A stretch of 64,000 nt of DNA from Polyangium fumosum (GCF_005144585.1 NZ_SSMQ01000006.1:1-64000), one strand, 5' to 3'; shown: positions 17,154 to 27,073, counted from the first letter of the stretch. Notes: a model not told the origin generated them from the sequence alone. Made by a program: numbers and translations.

Positions 17154-17486
17154 TCAATCGTCGTCCGGCTCGACCGTGAGCCGGAGCGGCATCCCGTACT
17201 CGCGCGCGTGCTCCAGGACGAGCTTCGCCTTCGTCTCGGCCACGTCCTTCGTGTAGACGCCGGCCACGCCGCGGCCCGTGCTGTGCACGACGAGCATGAA
17301 GCTCAGCGCCGACGTCTCATCCATGTGGAAGAAGCGGACGAGGACGTCGACCACGAACCATTTCGTCGTGTAGTTGTCGTTGTGGAAGACGACCTGCCAG
17401 CGCTTCGCCTTCTCGACCTTGCGCTTTTGCTCCACGGCGAGATCGGAGTCCGTGTCGTCTCGCCTTCGCTTCGGGTCGTTCGCCAT
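17154..17486 (-). CDS. clpS: ATP-dependent Clp protease adaptor ClpS (variant)
   Basis: 110 aa; ATG at 17486 ([10 protein letters not shown]). The ClpS core runs [62 protein letters not shown]. In ClpS the NDD..T.M motif and a later His recognise the N-degron: here Asn36-Asp37 and His68 are present, but the second Asp is Asn38 and the gate Met is replaced (YTTKW). It likely still docks on the ClpA/ClpC N-domain, perhaps with altered N-end specificity. It is single-gene, tail-to-tail with the upstream hydrolase (9-bp gap) and divergent from the sirtuin gene. Confidence 0.85.
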   Translation of the reverse strand: MANDPKRRRDDTDSDLAVEQKRKVEKAKRWQVVFHNDNYTTKWFVVDVLVRFFHMDETSALSFMLVVHSTGRGVAGVYTKDVAETKAKLVLEHAREYGMPLRLTVEPDDD

Positions 17487-17557
17487 GGCCAAGCGGGATC
17501 TTATCCGCGCGCCCGCCCTCCACAAGCCTCGCAAAGGCGCGTGCGCTACGCTCGGGC

Positions 17558-18424
17558 GTGACCTCGTCGCTCTCCGCCTCTTCCAGCGCCGAAGCGGAAG
17601 ACCTCGCCCCCGCCTCGCGCCTCGCTCGGCTGCTCGAAGGCCGGCGTATCGTCGCGCTCGCCGGCGCGGGCATGAGCACGGAGTCGGGCATCCCCGATTA
17701 TCGGGGCCCCGAGACGGCGCGCCGCGCCCGCAATCCGATGCAGGCGCGCCAGTTCTTGCACGAGCCTGCGTCGCGGGCGCGGTACTGGGCGCGCAGCATG
17801 AACGGCTGGCCGAGGATCGCCGCGGCCCGGCCGAACCCGGCGCACGAAGCGCTCGCCGCGCTCGAACGGGCAGGGCGGCTCGCGGGCACGATCACGCAGA
17901 ACGTCGACGGGCTGCACCAGGCCGCGGGCAGCGAGCGCGTGGTCGAGCTGCACGGCGCGCTCGCCCGCGTGCGTTGCCTCGGCTGCGGCGAGATGGAGCC
18001 ACGCGCCGCTTTGCAGGAGCGCCTCATCGCGGAAAACCCTTCGTATTACAGGTGGGGCACGGCCCTCGCGCCCGACGGCGACGCCGACCTCGAGCACGAG
18101 GCCTTCGTCGATTTCCACGTCCCCGTTTGTCTCGGCTGCGGCGGCACGCTCAAGCCCGACGTCGTCTTTTTTGGGGAGAACGTGCCGGCGCGCGTCACCG
18201 ACGCCGCATGGGCGCTCTTCGACGAGGCCGAAGCGCTGCTCGTCGTGGGCTCGTCGCTCACGGTGTTCTCGGGGTATCGGTTCGTGCGTCGGGCGAGCGA
18301 GCGCGGCGTGCCCGTGGCCATTGTGAACCTCGGCCCGACGCGCGGCGACGAACACGCCGCCTTGTGCGTGGATGCGCGCCTCGGCGAGCTTTTGCCGCAG
18401 CTCGTCACGACGCTCGGCGCGTGA
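17558..18424 (+). CDS. SIR2-family NAD-dependent deacylase
   Basis: 288 aa from a GTG at 17558. Motifs: NAD-binding [15 protein letters not shown] (36-50), TQNVDGLH (113-120) with catalytic His132 in VELHGAL, zinc ligands Cys140/Cys143 and Cys191/Cys194, then [10 protein letters not shown] and [12 protein letters not shown]. The layout is that of class II (SIRT4-like) sirtuins, common in bacteria. It would remove acyl groups from lysines using NAD+. It is divergently transcribed from clpS with a 71-bp spacer; no partner acetyltransferase was seen nearby. Confidence 0.9.
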   Translation: MTSSLSASSSAEAEDLAPASRLARLLEGRRIVALAGAGMSTESGIPDYRGPETARRARNPMQARQFLHEPASRARYWARSMNGWPRIAAARPNPAHEALAALERAGRLAGTITQNVDGLHQAAGSERVVELHGALARVRCLGCGEMEPRAALQERLIAENPSYYRWGTALAPDGDADLEHEAFVDFHVPVCLGCGGTLKPDVVFFGENVPARVTDAAWALFDEAEALLVVGSSLTVFSGYRFVRRASERGVPVAIVNLGPTRGDEHAALCVDARLGELLPQLVTTLGA

Positions 18425-18547
18425 GGGCCCGCGCGCTGGGGCGCCCTGGTAACGTCAGAAACCAGGCCGATAACTCCAGTGACCAAAACGCCTTGATCTC
18501 AGACTGCCTTCATGCATCATGGAAGGTTGGACTGGAGGCGCTCACTC

Positions 18548-21500
18548 ATGGCTTATGGTTCCGGACCGACGAGAACCTCATCATCCCGGGGGCTTCTCTC
18601 CCTCTTCGTGGTGCCTTTTCTTTTCCTGCTCGTGGGTTGCAGTCAGGGAATTGACGATTTGCCACCGCGGGGGTCGGACAATGGCGCCGGGGGCGCAGGA
18701 GAGGGCGGCAGCGGCCAGGGCGGAAGCGGCGGGGGATCGGGGGGCGCGCCTGCCGTCTGTCAGGAGGGACAGAAGAAGACGTGCACCGTGCAGCTCGGCG
18801 AGCACAATGGTGTGAAGTCGTGCTTTAAAGGCGTCCACGTCTGCCAGAATGGCGCGTGGAGCCCGTGCCAGGAGGACAAGGCTCCCTTCGCCCCGGGCGG
18901 CGCTTCCAGCGAAAAACCCGCTCCTCCGGGCAGCAACAACGTCCTCGCCGATTGCGCGAACAATCCCTGTGATCCCTCGTGCCAGGTCTTCGACGAGGAC
19001 CCGCCCGGCGGCCTCAAGCCGTTCGCACAGACGCCCATCTTCACGTGGCAGACCGGGGATCTCGGCAATTATCCGGCCGACCTCGCCGCGCAAGGCGTGG
19101 CCCAGCCTTGTGCCGAGGGCGTGGATTGCCAGTTCAACCAATACTGCTCGGCGCCGGTGTTCGGCACGTGCAACCACAACAAATGCGCCGTCGGCGCTCC
19201 GCTCGGGGTTGGCTGCGATCCCTGCGTGGACGACATCTGCGCCATCGACCCGACCTGCTGCGAGACGACGTACGGCGGGACGTGCGCGCACGATTATTGC
19301 GAAGTCGGCGCGAAGCTCACGGACGGCTGCGATCCGTGCGTCAGCTCAATCTGCGACGTCGATCCGAGGTGCTGCGGCCTGCCGGCGTGGGGCTCCTGCA
19401 GCCACGACTATTGCAAGACGGGGGGCTCGCTCACGACGGCGTGTGATCCGTGCGCGGCGAGCGTCTGCGCCGACGATCCGAAGTGCTGCAACCTGGGCAC
19501 GACCGGCACGTGCGCGCACGGGTATTGCTCGACGGGCAATCCGCTCGTCCCGGGCTGCCATTCGTGCGTGGCGCAGATCTGCGCCGCCGAGCCGAAGTGT
19601 TGCGATTTCACGCCCGGCACGGTCGCCTGCACGCACGATTACTGCGTCACCGGCAGCAAGCTCAACACGGCCTGCGATCCTTGCGTGGCCGCGGTGTGCG
19701 CCGCACAGCCGAGCTGCTGCACCGGCACGTGGAGCGCGGCCTGCGTGAACCTCGTCGGGTCGGTCTGCCAGCAGAACGACAGGTGTCCTTCGCCGAAATG
19801 GACGTCGTCCTGCGTGGACAAGGTCGCGACCGTCTGCGGGAACTCGTGCACCGCGGGCTGGACGCAGCGGTGCGTCGACAAGGTCCCCGCCTTGTGCGGC
19901 AAAACCTGCGATCCGTCGACCTGGACCGCGTCCTGCGTGGACAAGGTCGGCAGCGTGTGCGGCAAATCGTGCGGGCCGTTCGAGTGGGACGCTGCCTGCG
20001 TGGGCATGGTCGACACCGTTTGCGGCGCGAAGTGCTACCAGGATCCGCCTTGCTCCCACAACAAGTGCGACTCGGGCGAGAAGCTCGACGCAGCGTGCGA
20101 CTCGTGCGTCGCCACGATCTGCCAGGAGCTGCCCGATTGCTGCAACGTCGCCTGGACGAACCTCTGCGTCGACCGCGTGAAGACGCTCTGCGGCCAGGGT
20201 TGTCCGGTCAAGGGCGACTGCGTGCCCTGGTTGCCTGGCCAAACCGATCCGGACTGCGCCGGCTACGATCTTTCGATCGGCGTCCCCTGCAGCGGCTCGG
20301 TGCCTGTGTGCAACCACGGAAACGCCACGGCCCCCGCGGGCGTGAAGCTCATCCATTACGCCGCGGGCTCCGGCCAGTTCGGCAAGTGCAGCCCGAACCA
20401 GGCGCTCGCCGGTGTCCAGAGCTGCGTGACGCCGAGCCCCATTCCCCCCGGCAAGTGCATCAACGTGCCGGCGGCGAGCTGCGGCCTCAGCGCCACGAAG
20501 CGCGAGATCATGGTGAATCCGCCGAGCTACGGCGGCTACACGCAGCTCGACGAATGCCAGTGCCTCGACAACTGGGCGTCGTTCGCGCCGAACGTCGCCT
20601 GCGGCTCGCCGAGCTGCTCGAACACGACGACCGCGACGGTCAAGCGCGTGAACATGTTCATCGCCCTCGACCGCTCCGGCTCGATGACCACGAACATCGG
20701 CGGCGGCGAGACGCGCTGGTCGGCGACCGTGAAGGCGCTGAAGAAGTTCGTCAAGGATCCCGGCTCGGCGGGTCTCGGCGTCGCGCTCCGGTTCTGGCCC
20801 GACAACGCGCCGGTCTCGGGCTGCAACGACACCACGTGCAGCGCCACGGCCTGCCGATCGCCGCTCGTCGACGTCGGCGTCCTGACGCTCCAATCCGCGC
20901 CGACGGACACCCAGGAGAAGAAGCTCGTCGACGCGCTGGACGCGAAATCGCCGAACGGCAACACGCCCATGTACCCCGCGCTCTCGGGCGCGACGCAATG
21001 GGCCATCAATTACAAGAATGCGAACCCCAACGAGGACGCCATCGTGGTCTTCGCGACCGATGGAGATCCGGTCGGCTGCAACGAAAGCGAGACGGACATC
21101 TCCGACCTCGCGGGCACGGCATTCTCGACGAAGGGCATCAAGACGTACGCGATCGGCATCCAGGGCGCGGCCCAGACGTTCATGAACCTGATCGCGACGA
21201 AGGGCGGCACGAAAAAAGGCTTTTTCGTCGCGCCCGGCGGGAACGTCGAAAACGAGCTGCTCTCGGCGCTGATCCAGATCAAGGGCGACACCCTCTCGTG
21301 TGATTTCGTCGTGCCGAACGGCGGCGTCTACGATCCGAGCGCCGCGAAGGTCACGTTCACGCCGAGCGCCGGCGCGCCGGTCGTCCTCGCCAACCTGGCC
21401 TCCGCGGCGGGCTGCGGGGCGGGCTGGTATTACGACGACCCGGCGAACCCGGCCCAGCTCAAGCTCTGCCCCTCGACCTGCCAGACGGTCCTGAACGACG

Positions 21501-21925
21501 CGGGCGCCAAGCTCTCCGTCGATCTCGGCTGCCCCGGCGGCTACGATCCCGCGACGTTCACGTACAAGTACGAGGCGGTTTGCCCGCAGGGCTCCACGGT
21601 GCAATGGGGCTTCCTCGCGTACGACACGCTCACGGCCGCCGATACGAACGTGGTGTTCAAGGCGCGCACGGCGACCACCCAAGCGGGCCTCGCCGCCGCG
21701 GCGTACAAGAACCTCGCGACCGCGCAGGCCTCGCCCAACACGCAGGTCTGTCTGATGAGCGGCCCGGCGCCGTGCCCGCTCTCCCTCTTCGACAAACTGG
21801 GCGCGGGCGACGCCCGGCAGCGCCACCTCGAGCTCTCGATCACGTTGAATCCCGCGTCGAACAAGAGCGCGGCGGCCATCGTGAAGAGCTGGGATCTCAG
21901 TTACTCCTGCCCGGACTCCGAATGA
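18548..21925 (+). CDS. Surface lipoprotein with Cys-rich repeats and von Willebrand A domain
   Basis: 1125 aa; ATG 18548 is preferred because GGAG lies 9 bp upstream and the signal LLSLFVVPFLFLLVGC ends in a lipobox. A Gly/Ser-rich spacer follows. Residues about 190-420 are about six repeats of roughly 45 residues of the form CxHxYCxxGxxLxxxCDPCVxxIC, each closed by CC. Next are four shorter W(T/D)xxCVxxVxxxC units. From about 700 a VWA domain begins FIALDRSGSM (MIDAS DxSxS), with VVFATDGDP as later metal loop. The C-terminal 250 residues are beta-rich. VWA proteins bind ligands through a metal, so this is probably an outer-membrane adhesin or sensor. The following lipoprotein gene overlaps its stop (ATGA). 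Confidence 0.85.
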   Translation: MAYGSGPTRTSSSRGLLSLFVVPFLFLLVGCSQGIDDLPPRGSDNGAGGAGEGGSGQGGSGGGSGGAPAVCQEGQKKTCTVQLGEHNGVKSCFKGVHVCQNGAWSPCQEDKAPFAPGGASSEKPAPPGSNNVLADCANNPCDPSCQVFDEDPPGGLKPFAQTPIFTWQTGDLGNYPADLAAQGVAQPCAEGVDCQFNQYCSAPVFGTCNHNKCAVGAPLGVGCDPCVDDICAIDPTCCETTYGGTCAHDYCEVGAKLTDGCDPCVSSICDVDPRCCGLPAWGSCSHDYCKTGGSLTTACDPCAASVCADDPKCCNLGTTGTCAHGYCSTGNPLVPGCHSCVAQICAAEPKCCDFTPGTVACTHDYCVTGSKLNTACDPCVAAVCAAQPSCCTGTWSAACVNLVGSVCQQNDRCPSPKWTSSCVDKVATVCGNSCTAGWTQRCVDKVPALCGKTCDPSTWTASCVDKVGSVCGKSCGPFEWDAACVGMVDTVCGAKCYQDPPCSHNKCDSGEKLDAACDSCVATICQELPDCCNVAWTNLCVDRVKTLCGQGCPVKGDCVPWLPGQTDPDCAGYDLSIGVPCSGSVPVCNHGNATAPAGVKLIHYAAGSGQFGKCSPNQALAGVQSCVTPSPIPPGKCINVPAASCGLSATKREIMVNPPSYGGYTQLDECQCLDNWASFAPNVACGSPSCSNTTTATVKRVNMFIALDRSGSMTTNIGGGETRWSATVKALKKFVKDPGSAGLGVALRFWPDNAPVSGCNDTTCSATACRSPLVDVGVLTLQSAPTDTQEKKLVDALDAKSPNGNTPMYPALSGATQWAINYKNANPNEDAIVVFATDGDPVGCNESETDISDLAGTAFSTKGIKTYAIGIQGAAQTFMNLIATKGGTKKGFFVAPGGNVENELLSALIQIKGDTLSCDFVVPNGGVYDPSAAKVTFTPSAGAPVVLANLASAAGCGAGWYYDDPANPAQLKLCPSTCQTVLNDAGAKLSVDLGCPGGYDPATFTYKYEAVCPQGSTVQWGFLAYDTLTAADTNVVFKARTATTQAGLAAAAYKNLATAQASPNTQVCLMSGPAPCPLSLFDKLGAGDARQRHLELSITLNPASNKSAAAIVKSWDLSYSCPDSE

Positions 21926-23076
21926 AACGATCGATCCTCGTATTGGGTCTCCTCGGGACGGCCCTCGCCGCGTGCGGCGAGGGCGCGGGGCTCCCGCCGC
22001 GCAGCAATGGCTCGTCGAGCAGCACGTCCTCCAGCGCAGGGCCCGGGGGCGCAGGCGGGCAAGGCGGAGAGGGCGGCGGCGGTGGAATCGGCGGGCAAGG
22101 CGGCGCAGGCGGGCAAGGCGGAGCGGGCGGCAAGCCCACGCCCGTCTGCGGCGATGACGCGCTCGATTCCGGCGAGGAGTGCGACGACGGGAATACCGAG
22201 GCCGGGGATGGTTGCTCGCCGGAATGCACCGTGGAGCTCGGCGAGATCGAGCCGAATGACACCCCGGACCAGGCGAGCCCGTACAAAGACCCCTTCCCGG
22301 CGAAAATCGCGCCCGAAGGGGACGTCGATTTCGTCTCCTTCACCGTCGCGGCCACGAACACGAGCGTGATCGCGCGGATCCTCGACGTCGGCGACGGCGG
22401 CTGCGCCACGGGCGTGATCGACACGATCCTCGAAGTCCGCGGGGCGGACGGGGTGACCGTCCTCGCGAGCGACGACGACGCCGGGGAGGGCGCTTGCTCG
22501 CGCGCCGTCCTGCCGAGCCTCGCGCCCGGATCTTATTTCGCGCGCGTCGTGGCCTCGGGCGCCGCGCCGAGCCCCACGTTCTTGTATCGATTGCGCATCG
22601 ACCAGGTCGCCGACGTCTGCGGCGACGGGCAGAAGACGCCCGCCGAGGCCTGCGACGATGGCAATACGGATGCGGGCGACGGGTGCAGCCCGACCTGCTC
22701 GATCGAAATCACGGAGACCGAGCCGAACGACACCCCCGCGACGGCCAACGCCTTCGTGGCGCCGTGGAACGGGGTGCTCACGCCGCACGGGGACGTCGAC
22801 GTGGTGTCCGTGGTCCTCTCCGGCCCCGCTTCGAGCCTCACGGCGACCACGACCGATCAAGGCACGAATGCCTGCGCGGCGAAGACGCTCGACACGATCG
22901 TCGACATCCTCGCGCCCGATGGCACGACCGTGCTCGCCACGGGCGATGACATCATCGGCAACTGCGGATCCGCGCTCGCCCAAAACCTCACCGCGGGCAC
23001 GTACTTCGTGCGCATGCGCGGCGGCTCCCTCGCCGGAGACCCGAGCCCGTACGGCATTCAGATCGTCATCCAGTGA
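21922..23076 (+). CDS. Lipoprotein with two DUF4215 Cys repeats and two PPC-like domains
   Basis: 384 aa; the ATG at 21922 overlaps the upstream stop. Signal KRSILVLGLLGTALAACGEG has lipobox AAC. A Gly-rich spacer follows. Then the order repeats twice: a myxobacterial Cys-rich repeat (VCGDDALDSGEECDDGNTEA / VCGDGQKTPAEACDDGNTDA, each followed by GDGCSPxC) and a bacterial pre-peptidase C-terminal-like beta domain beginning EPNDTPxxAxxY/F and containing GDVDFVSFTV or GDVDVVSVVL. The duplicated module suggests a modular extracellular binding protein. No catalytic domain was seen. It probably works with the VWA lipoprotein with which it is co-translated. Confidence 0.85.
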   Translation: MKRSILVLGLLGTALAACGEGAGLPPRSNGSSSSTSSSAGPGGAGGQGGEGGGGGIGGQGGAGGQGGAGGKPTPVCGDDALDSGEECDDGNTEAGDGCSPECTVELGEIEPNDTPDQASPYKDPFPAKIAPEGDVDFVSFTVAATNTSVIARILDVGDGGCATGVIDTILEVRGADGVTVLASDDDAGEGACSRAVLPSLAPGSYFARVVASGAAPSPTFLYRLRIDQVADVCGDGQKTPAEACDDGNTDAGDGCSPTCSIEITETEPNDTPATANAFVAPWNGVLTPHGDVDVVSVVLSGPASSLTATTTDQGTNACAAKTLDTIVDILAPDGTTVLATGDDIIGNCGSALAQNLTAGTYFVRMRGGSLAGDPSPYGIQIVIQ

Positions 23077-23095
23077 GGCTCTTCCCGCGCGAACC

Positions 23096-24694
23096 TCAGC
23101 GCGGCAGGCAGCTCCGGCAGCGCTCGGCGGCGTCTGCGGGGAGCGACGAGCACCGCTCGTGGAGACGCGACACGAGCTTCACGGAATCGGGGTCGTCCTT
23201 CAGCACGGCGAGCGCGGATGCGACTTGCTCGGCGCGCGTCCGGTTTCTCCCCTGAAACCCGTCCGGGAGCGAGAACGCGAGCTCATAGAACGCCTCGGCC
23301 TGGGCCACGAGGTAGGCGCGCGGCGGCGGGCCTTCGAGCTGTGCGTGAAAGACGATGTCGTTCGTGATCCACTGGAGCCGCGTCGCGCGCCCGCCCGCGC
23401 CCTCGCGGGCCTTCTGCGAAGAGGCCCGCGCCTCCTCGATGCGCCCGAGCTCCTTCTCCAGCGCCGAGATCATCGAGTACCAGTAATGCGGCGTGTCCGA
23501 GCGCTCGGCCTCCGCTTTCAGCATCTTCCGCGCTTCGTCGTGCGCGCCCACGCGCCGCAGGAGGTACGACGCCGTCGAGACGACCGAATACCGCTCGTCT
23601 GCGGTCTTCGCCTCGTGATCGGCGCGCTGCGCGGCGGCGAGGACGTCGGCCCGGAGCGGCTCGGGCACGGGGCTGCTCGGGTTTTCGTGCCGGAAAAAAT
23701 CGATCGCGGGCGCCACGGCCGCGAGCCGCACGTCGACGGAGGCGCCCTCGCGGGATCGGAGCGACGCCGCGGCCGCGAGCCATTTTGTTTTCCACGCGAG
23801 ATAGGCCGCGTCCTTGGGATCGGGGGCGAGCCAGACCGCGAGCGCTTCGGCGCGGTGATTGACGAGCGCGCGCGCGGCCCACGTGGTCTCGGCGTTCGAA
23901 AAAATGAGATCGAGGTACGAAACGGCGCTCGCTTGGGCGGCGCGTGTCGCCTCGGCGAGCGTCGGGTCGTGGCGGAGCGACGCGGCGAGCCCGAGGAGCG
24001 TGCCTGCGAGCAGGGCGCGCTCGCGGTTCATGGTGGAGGGACAAACCTCGATCGCCTTGCGCAACGCCGCGAGGATCCGCGCCCGGCTCCACGTCGCCTC
24101 GGGCAGGAGCTCCCACGCGGCGTGGGCGAGCGTGCTGCAATCCTCCGCGCTCGGCTTGCCCTCGTCGAGGCGCGCGGCCGCCGCCCGGAAGCTCTGCGCC
24201 TTGCCGCGCACCGCGCCGAGCGCGCGATCGAGCTCGTCGATGTCGACGCTCCCGTTCAAGCGCAAGAGCTCCTCGCGCTCGGGGCCGAGGACCAGGATCG
24301 TCGGATAGGCGGACACGGAGAGCGCCTCGCCCGCGTGTTGCGCGTCCTCCGTGTCGCCGTCGAGGTGAACGGGCACGAAATCGCGCATCATCTCGGCGAA
24401 ACGGGGCTTCGAAAACACCTCCGCTTTCAGATCGTTGCACGGCGGGCACCAGGCCGCGCCCCAGTACAGGAACACGAGCTTGCCCTCGGCGCGCGCCCGG
24501 ACGAACGCGCGATCGGGGGTGAGGTCGATCCAAGGGCCTGCAAGCGAATGCGGCGCCGTCGCCGTCGCAGACGCTGTCGTTCCAGCCGCGGGACGCTCTT
24601 CCGGCGCAGGCGCGCGCTTGCTGCACGCGGACGCGAGCGCGAGCGCGAGCGCGACGAACAGAGAACCTCGAAGCGCAGCGCGGCCGTCTCGCAT
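23096..24694 (-). CDS. Thioredoxin-domain lipoprotein with helical C-terminal region
   Basis: 532 aa; start at ATG 24694 (MRDGRAALRG), giving a signal with lipobox ASAC (Cys24). Residues 50-170 are a thioredoxin-like domain: AFVRARAEGKLVFLYWGAAW then CPPC (Cys83/Cys86), AEMMRDFVPVHLDGDTED, cis-Pro motif AYPTILVLGP. The remaining 350 residues are helical with repeat character (TPR-like spacing), e.g. DERYSVVSTASYLLRRVGAH. It is probably a periplasmic thiol-disulfide reductase of the DsbD-gamma/thioredoxin_7 kind. It is convergent with the upstream lipoprotein operon (19-bp gap). Confidence 0.8.
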   Translation of the reverse strand: MRDGRAALRGSLFVALALALASACSKRAPAPEERPAAGTTASATATAPHSLAGPWIDLTPDRAFVRARAEGKLVFLYWGAAWCPPCNDLKAEVFSKPRFAEMMRDFVPVHLDGDTEDAQHAGEALSVSAYPTILVLGPEREELLRLNGSVDIDELDRALGAVRGKAQSFRAAAARLDEGKPSAEDCSTLAHAAWELLPEATWSRARILAALRKAIEVCPSTMNRERALLAGTLLGLAASLRHDPTLAEATRAAQASAVSYLDLIFSNAETTWAARALVNHRAEALAVWLAPDPKDAAYLAWKTKWLAAAASLRSREGASVDVRLAAVAPAIDFFRHENPSSPVPEPLRADVLAAAQRADHEAKTADERYSVVSTASYLLRRVGAHDEARKMLKAEAERSDTPHYWYSMISALEKELGRIEEARASSQKAREGAGGRATRLQWITNDIVFHAQLEGPPPRAYLVAQAEAFYELAFSLPDGFQGRNRTRAEQVASALAVLKDDPDSVKLVSRLHERCSSLPADAAERCRSCLPR

Positions 24695-24793
24695 GACCCT
24701 CGTCCAATCCCGAGCGTATCGCGGGCTGGAAAGGGCGTCCACGCGTCCGGCCCGTGATGACAGCCGCCGCGGCCGCCGCTACCATCGACCGCG

Positions 24794-25864
24794 ATGATGC
24801 TCTCTCCGCTGGCCCGCGCCCGCGTCCGGGTCGCCCGTACCCTCGCGGACGCCGTTCGCAGCTCGAAAGGGTTTTCCGCGCGCCTCCTCGGCTTTCGGGC
24901 GCGGCCGGTCGAGGGCTGCACCGTCGATCCGGACGTCGCGCTGATGCTCGCGCTCGACGACCTCCTGAAATCGAGCGACCTTCGCCGCTTCGCGCCGGCC
25001 GAGGCGCGCGCGCGCCTCGCCGAGTCGGTCAGCATGGTGGAGATCCCGCGCCTCGAAGGCGTCTCCGTGGCGCCCACGCACCTGCGCGGCGACGCCGGCC
25101 TGATCCCGGCCCGCAGGTACGTGCCGGAGGGCCTCGCCGCGCCTTCGCCGTGCGTGCTCTTCTTCCACGGCGGCGGGTTCGTCACGGGCGACCTCGACAC
25201 GCACGACACGTTTTGCCGGCAGCTCGCCGTCGAGGGCCGCGTGCGCGTCCTCGCCGTCGACTATCGCCTCGCGCCCGAACATCGCTTCCCCGCGGCCGTG
25301 GACGACGCCGCCGCTGCCTTCCGCGACGTCGCCGCGCGCGCGGCCGATTTCGGCGTCGATCCGGCGCGGATCGCGGTCATGGGCGACAGCGCGGGCGGCA
25401 ACCTCTCCGCCGTCGTCTCGCTGAAGACGCGCGGCGAGGCCCATCGGCCCGCGCTCCAGGTGCTCCTCTATCCCGCGCTCGACGCGACCTGCGCGCACCG
25501 CTCGCACGCGGTGTATGCGAACGGCTGGATGCTCACGAAGGGGATGATCGACTGGTATTATGATCATTATTTCGGCGCCGATCTGGCGCTGCGCCGCCAC
25601 CCCGACGCCTCGCCGCTCCTCGCGCCGAGCGTCGAGGGCGCGCCGCCGGCGCTCGTGTTCACGGCGGGCTTTGATCCGCTGCGGGACGAGGGCGCCGCGT
25701 ACGTCGAGCGCCTCACGGCCGCGGGCGTCCCGGCGCGGCACGTCTGCCACGAATCGATGATCCACGGCTTCGTGCTCACCGGAGGCTTCGCGCGCGCCTG
25801 CCGCGAGGAGACCTCGCGTATCATCCGCGCGTCCTCCTCGGCGTTACGGGACGGTCTTTCCTGA
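24794..25864 (+). CDS. Alpha/beta hydrolase of the hormone-sensitive lipase family
   Basis: 356 aa; two ATGs in a row at 24794. The HSL hallmark HGGGF is in CVLFFHGGGFVTGDLDTHD, followed by VDYRLAPEHRFPAAVDD, nucleophile elbow VMGDSAGGN, acid loop GFDPLRDEG and catalytic His in CHESMIHGFVLTGG. Predicted to hydrolyse short or medium acyl esters. The N-terminal cap (residues 1-110) is typical in length. It is cytoplasmic (no signal peptide). The 3' end overlaps the convergent YkgJ gene by 21 bp. Confidence 0.9.
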   Translation: MMLSPLARARVRVARTLADAVRSSKGFSARLLGFRARPVEGCTVDPDVALMLALDDLLKSSDLRRFAPAEARARLAESVSMVEIPRLEGVSVAPTHLRGDAGLIPARRYVPEGLAAPSPCVLFFHGGGFVTGDLDTHDTFCRQLAVEGRVRVLAVDYRLAPEHRFPAAVDDAAAAFRDVAARAADFGVDPARIAVMGDSAGGNLSAVVSLKTRGEAHRPALQVLLYPALDATCAHRSHAVYANGWMLTKGMIDWYYDHYFGADLALRRHPDASPLLAPSVEGAPPALVFTAGFDPLRDEGAAYVERLTAAGVPARHVCHESMIHGFVLTGGFARACREETSRIIRASSSALRDGLS

Positions 25865-26626
25865 GGAACCGGGGCGAACGTTCGCCTCGATCCATTCGGC
25901 GTCCCTCGCCGCCGAGAACACGGGCAGCCGCTTGTGCCAGCGCTCGCCCGCCGTGGGCCTTTCGAGCGAGATCCGCAGCGCCGCGATGAGCTCCAGCGGC
26001 GTCCCGTCCCGGCCCACGTCGAAGCACGCCTTGCCGAGCCCTGCGAGCACGGCCTGCGCGAGCTCGTAGCCGATCGCCCATTGCGGCGGCGTCTGTTTCC
26101 CCGCGGGCGCCTCCCAGTACCGCTCGCACGCGCCCGCGTCGTACGACGACCAGCTCCGGCACACGAGCGGCCGCACCACGTGCACGCCGCAGCCGCCGTC
26201 CGCGTCGAGCAGCGGGCAAGGCACGTGCGCCTCGGCCCGCGCGGCGCGCGAGAGCCCCCGCGTCCGGGCGTCGGCCTCCTGCACACGACCGAGCAGGGCC
26301 GCGAGATCCTCGGGCGAACACGTGGCGCGGAGGTGCGCGACGAGACGGAGAACCTCGGGCGCCACGACGAGCACCTTGGCCTGGCAACACGTCGAGCAGC
26401 CGCGACGGCACGCGATCGGCGCGTCGGGCGGCTCGTGCGCGTGCGCGGCCGCCGTGAGCACCTCGGCCCGCTCGCTCGCGATCCGCGCGGCTTCGATGGC
26501 GCGTGCCGGGCCCTCTGCGACGAGCGGCGCGAGCGCCTGGCTCTCGCCCTCCGCGATGCCGACGAAGACCTCGGTCGAATACCGGCTCGGGCGCGCGAGC
26601 GGCAAGGAGCGCCGTTCGTCCGTCAT
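25844..26626 (-). CDS. YkgJ-family cysteine cluster protein
   Basis: 260 aa. Two Cys groups: CRRGCSTCCQ (about residue 73) and CPLLDADGGCGVHVVRPLVC (about 137), matching the zinc/iron-chelating YkgJ pattern CxxxCxxCC...C.....C..Y..RP..CR. The N-terminal 70 residues and C-terminal 90 residues are helical extensions. The biochemical role of the family is unsettled (metal binding). Convergent overlap of 21 bp with the HSL-type esterase. Confidence 0.8.
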   Translation of the reverse strand: MTDERRSLPLARPSRYSTEVFVGIAEGESQALAPLVAEGPARAIEAARIASERAEVLTAAAHAHEPPDAPIACRRGCSTCCQAKVLVVAPEVLRLVAHLRATCSPEDLAALLGRVQEADARTRGLSRAARAEAHVPCPLLDADGGCGVHVVRPLVCRSWSSYDAGACERYWEAPAGKQTPPQWAIGYELAQAVLAGLGKACFDVGRDGTPLELIAALRISLERPTAGERWHKRLPVFSAARDAEWIEANVRPGSSGKTVP

Positions 26627-26733
26627 GAAGCAGGGGATATCAGCGCCGCGCGGACCACGCCACGTCGAGGCGTGCCCCCGGCGGGCGAGCGCGGGCCCTC
26701 GTTCCCGTGTAGACTGGCCGAGGTGCGGCTGCC

Positions 26734-27072
26734 ATGACCCATTACCTCGACGCGATCATCTCGGCGATCCGGGACGCCGGGCAGCACCTCGAAGCCGCCA
26801 AGCTCTGGCTCGGCCGCGCGGAGAAGGCGGCCGGATCGACGTGGCAGATGCCGCTCTTCGGCGCCGCGGAGGGGGCGCACGCCGCGGCGCGGGCGCGGCT
26901 CGACGCGGCGGAGGCCTCCCTGCGCGAGCTTGGCCCCGTGGAGAAGCTCCCGGCCGTGCTCGGCGAGCTCCCGGGGCGTATCGCGACGTTGCGCCGCGTC
27001 CTCGACGCCTCCGAAAAGCGGCTCATCGACGCTGTGCTCGCCGCCGCCGCCCGGCCGCTCGGCCACGCCTGA
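26734..27072 (+). CDS. Small helical protein of unknown function
   Basis: 112 aa; ATG 26734. Predominantly alpha-helical with heptad-like spacing (AISAIRDAGQHLEAAKLWLG, ARARLDAAEASLRELG, IATLRRVLDASEKRLIDAVL) and no signal peptide or membrane segment. No family recognised. A 22-bp perfect palindrome follows its stop codon by 1 bp. Confidence 0.6.
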   Translation: MTHYLDAIISAIRDAGQHLEAAKLWLGRAEKAAGSTWQMPLFGAAEGAHAAARARLDAAEASLRELGPVEKLPAVLGELPGRIATLRRVLDASEKRLIDAVLAAAARPLGHA

Positions 27073-27073
27073 T

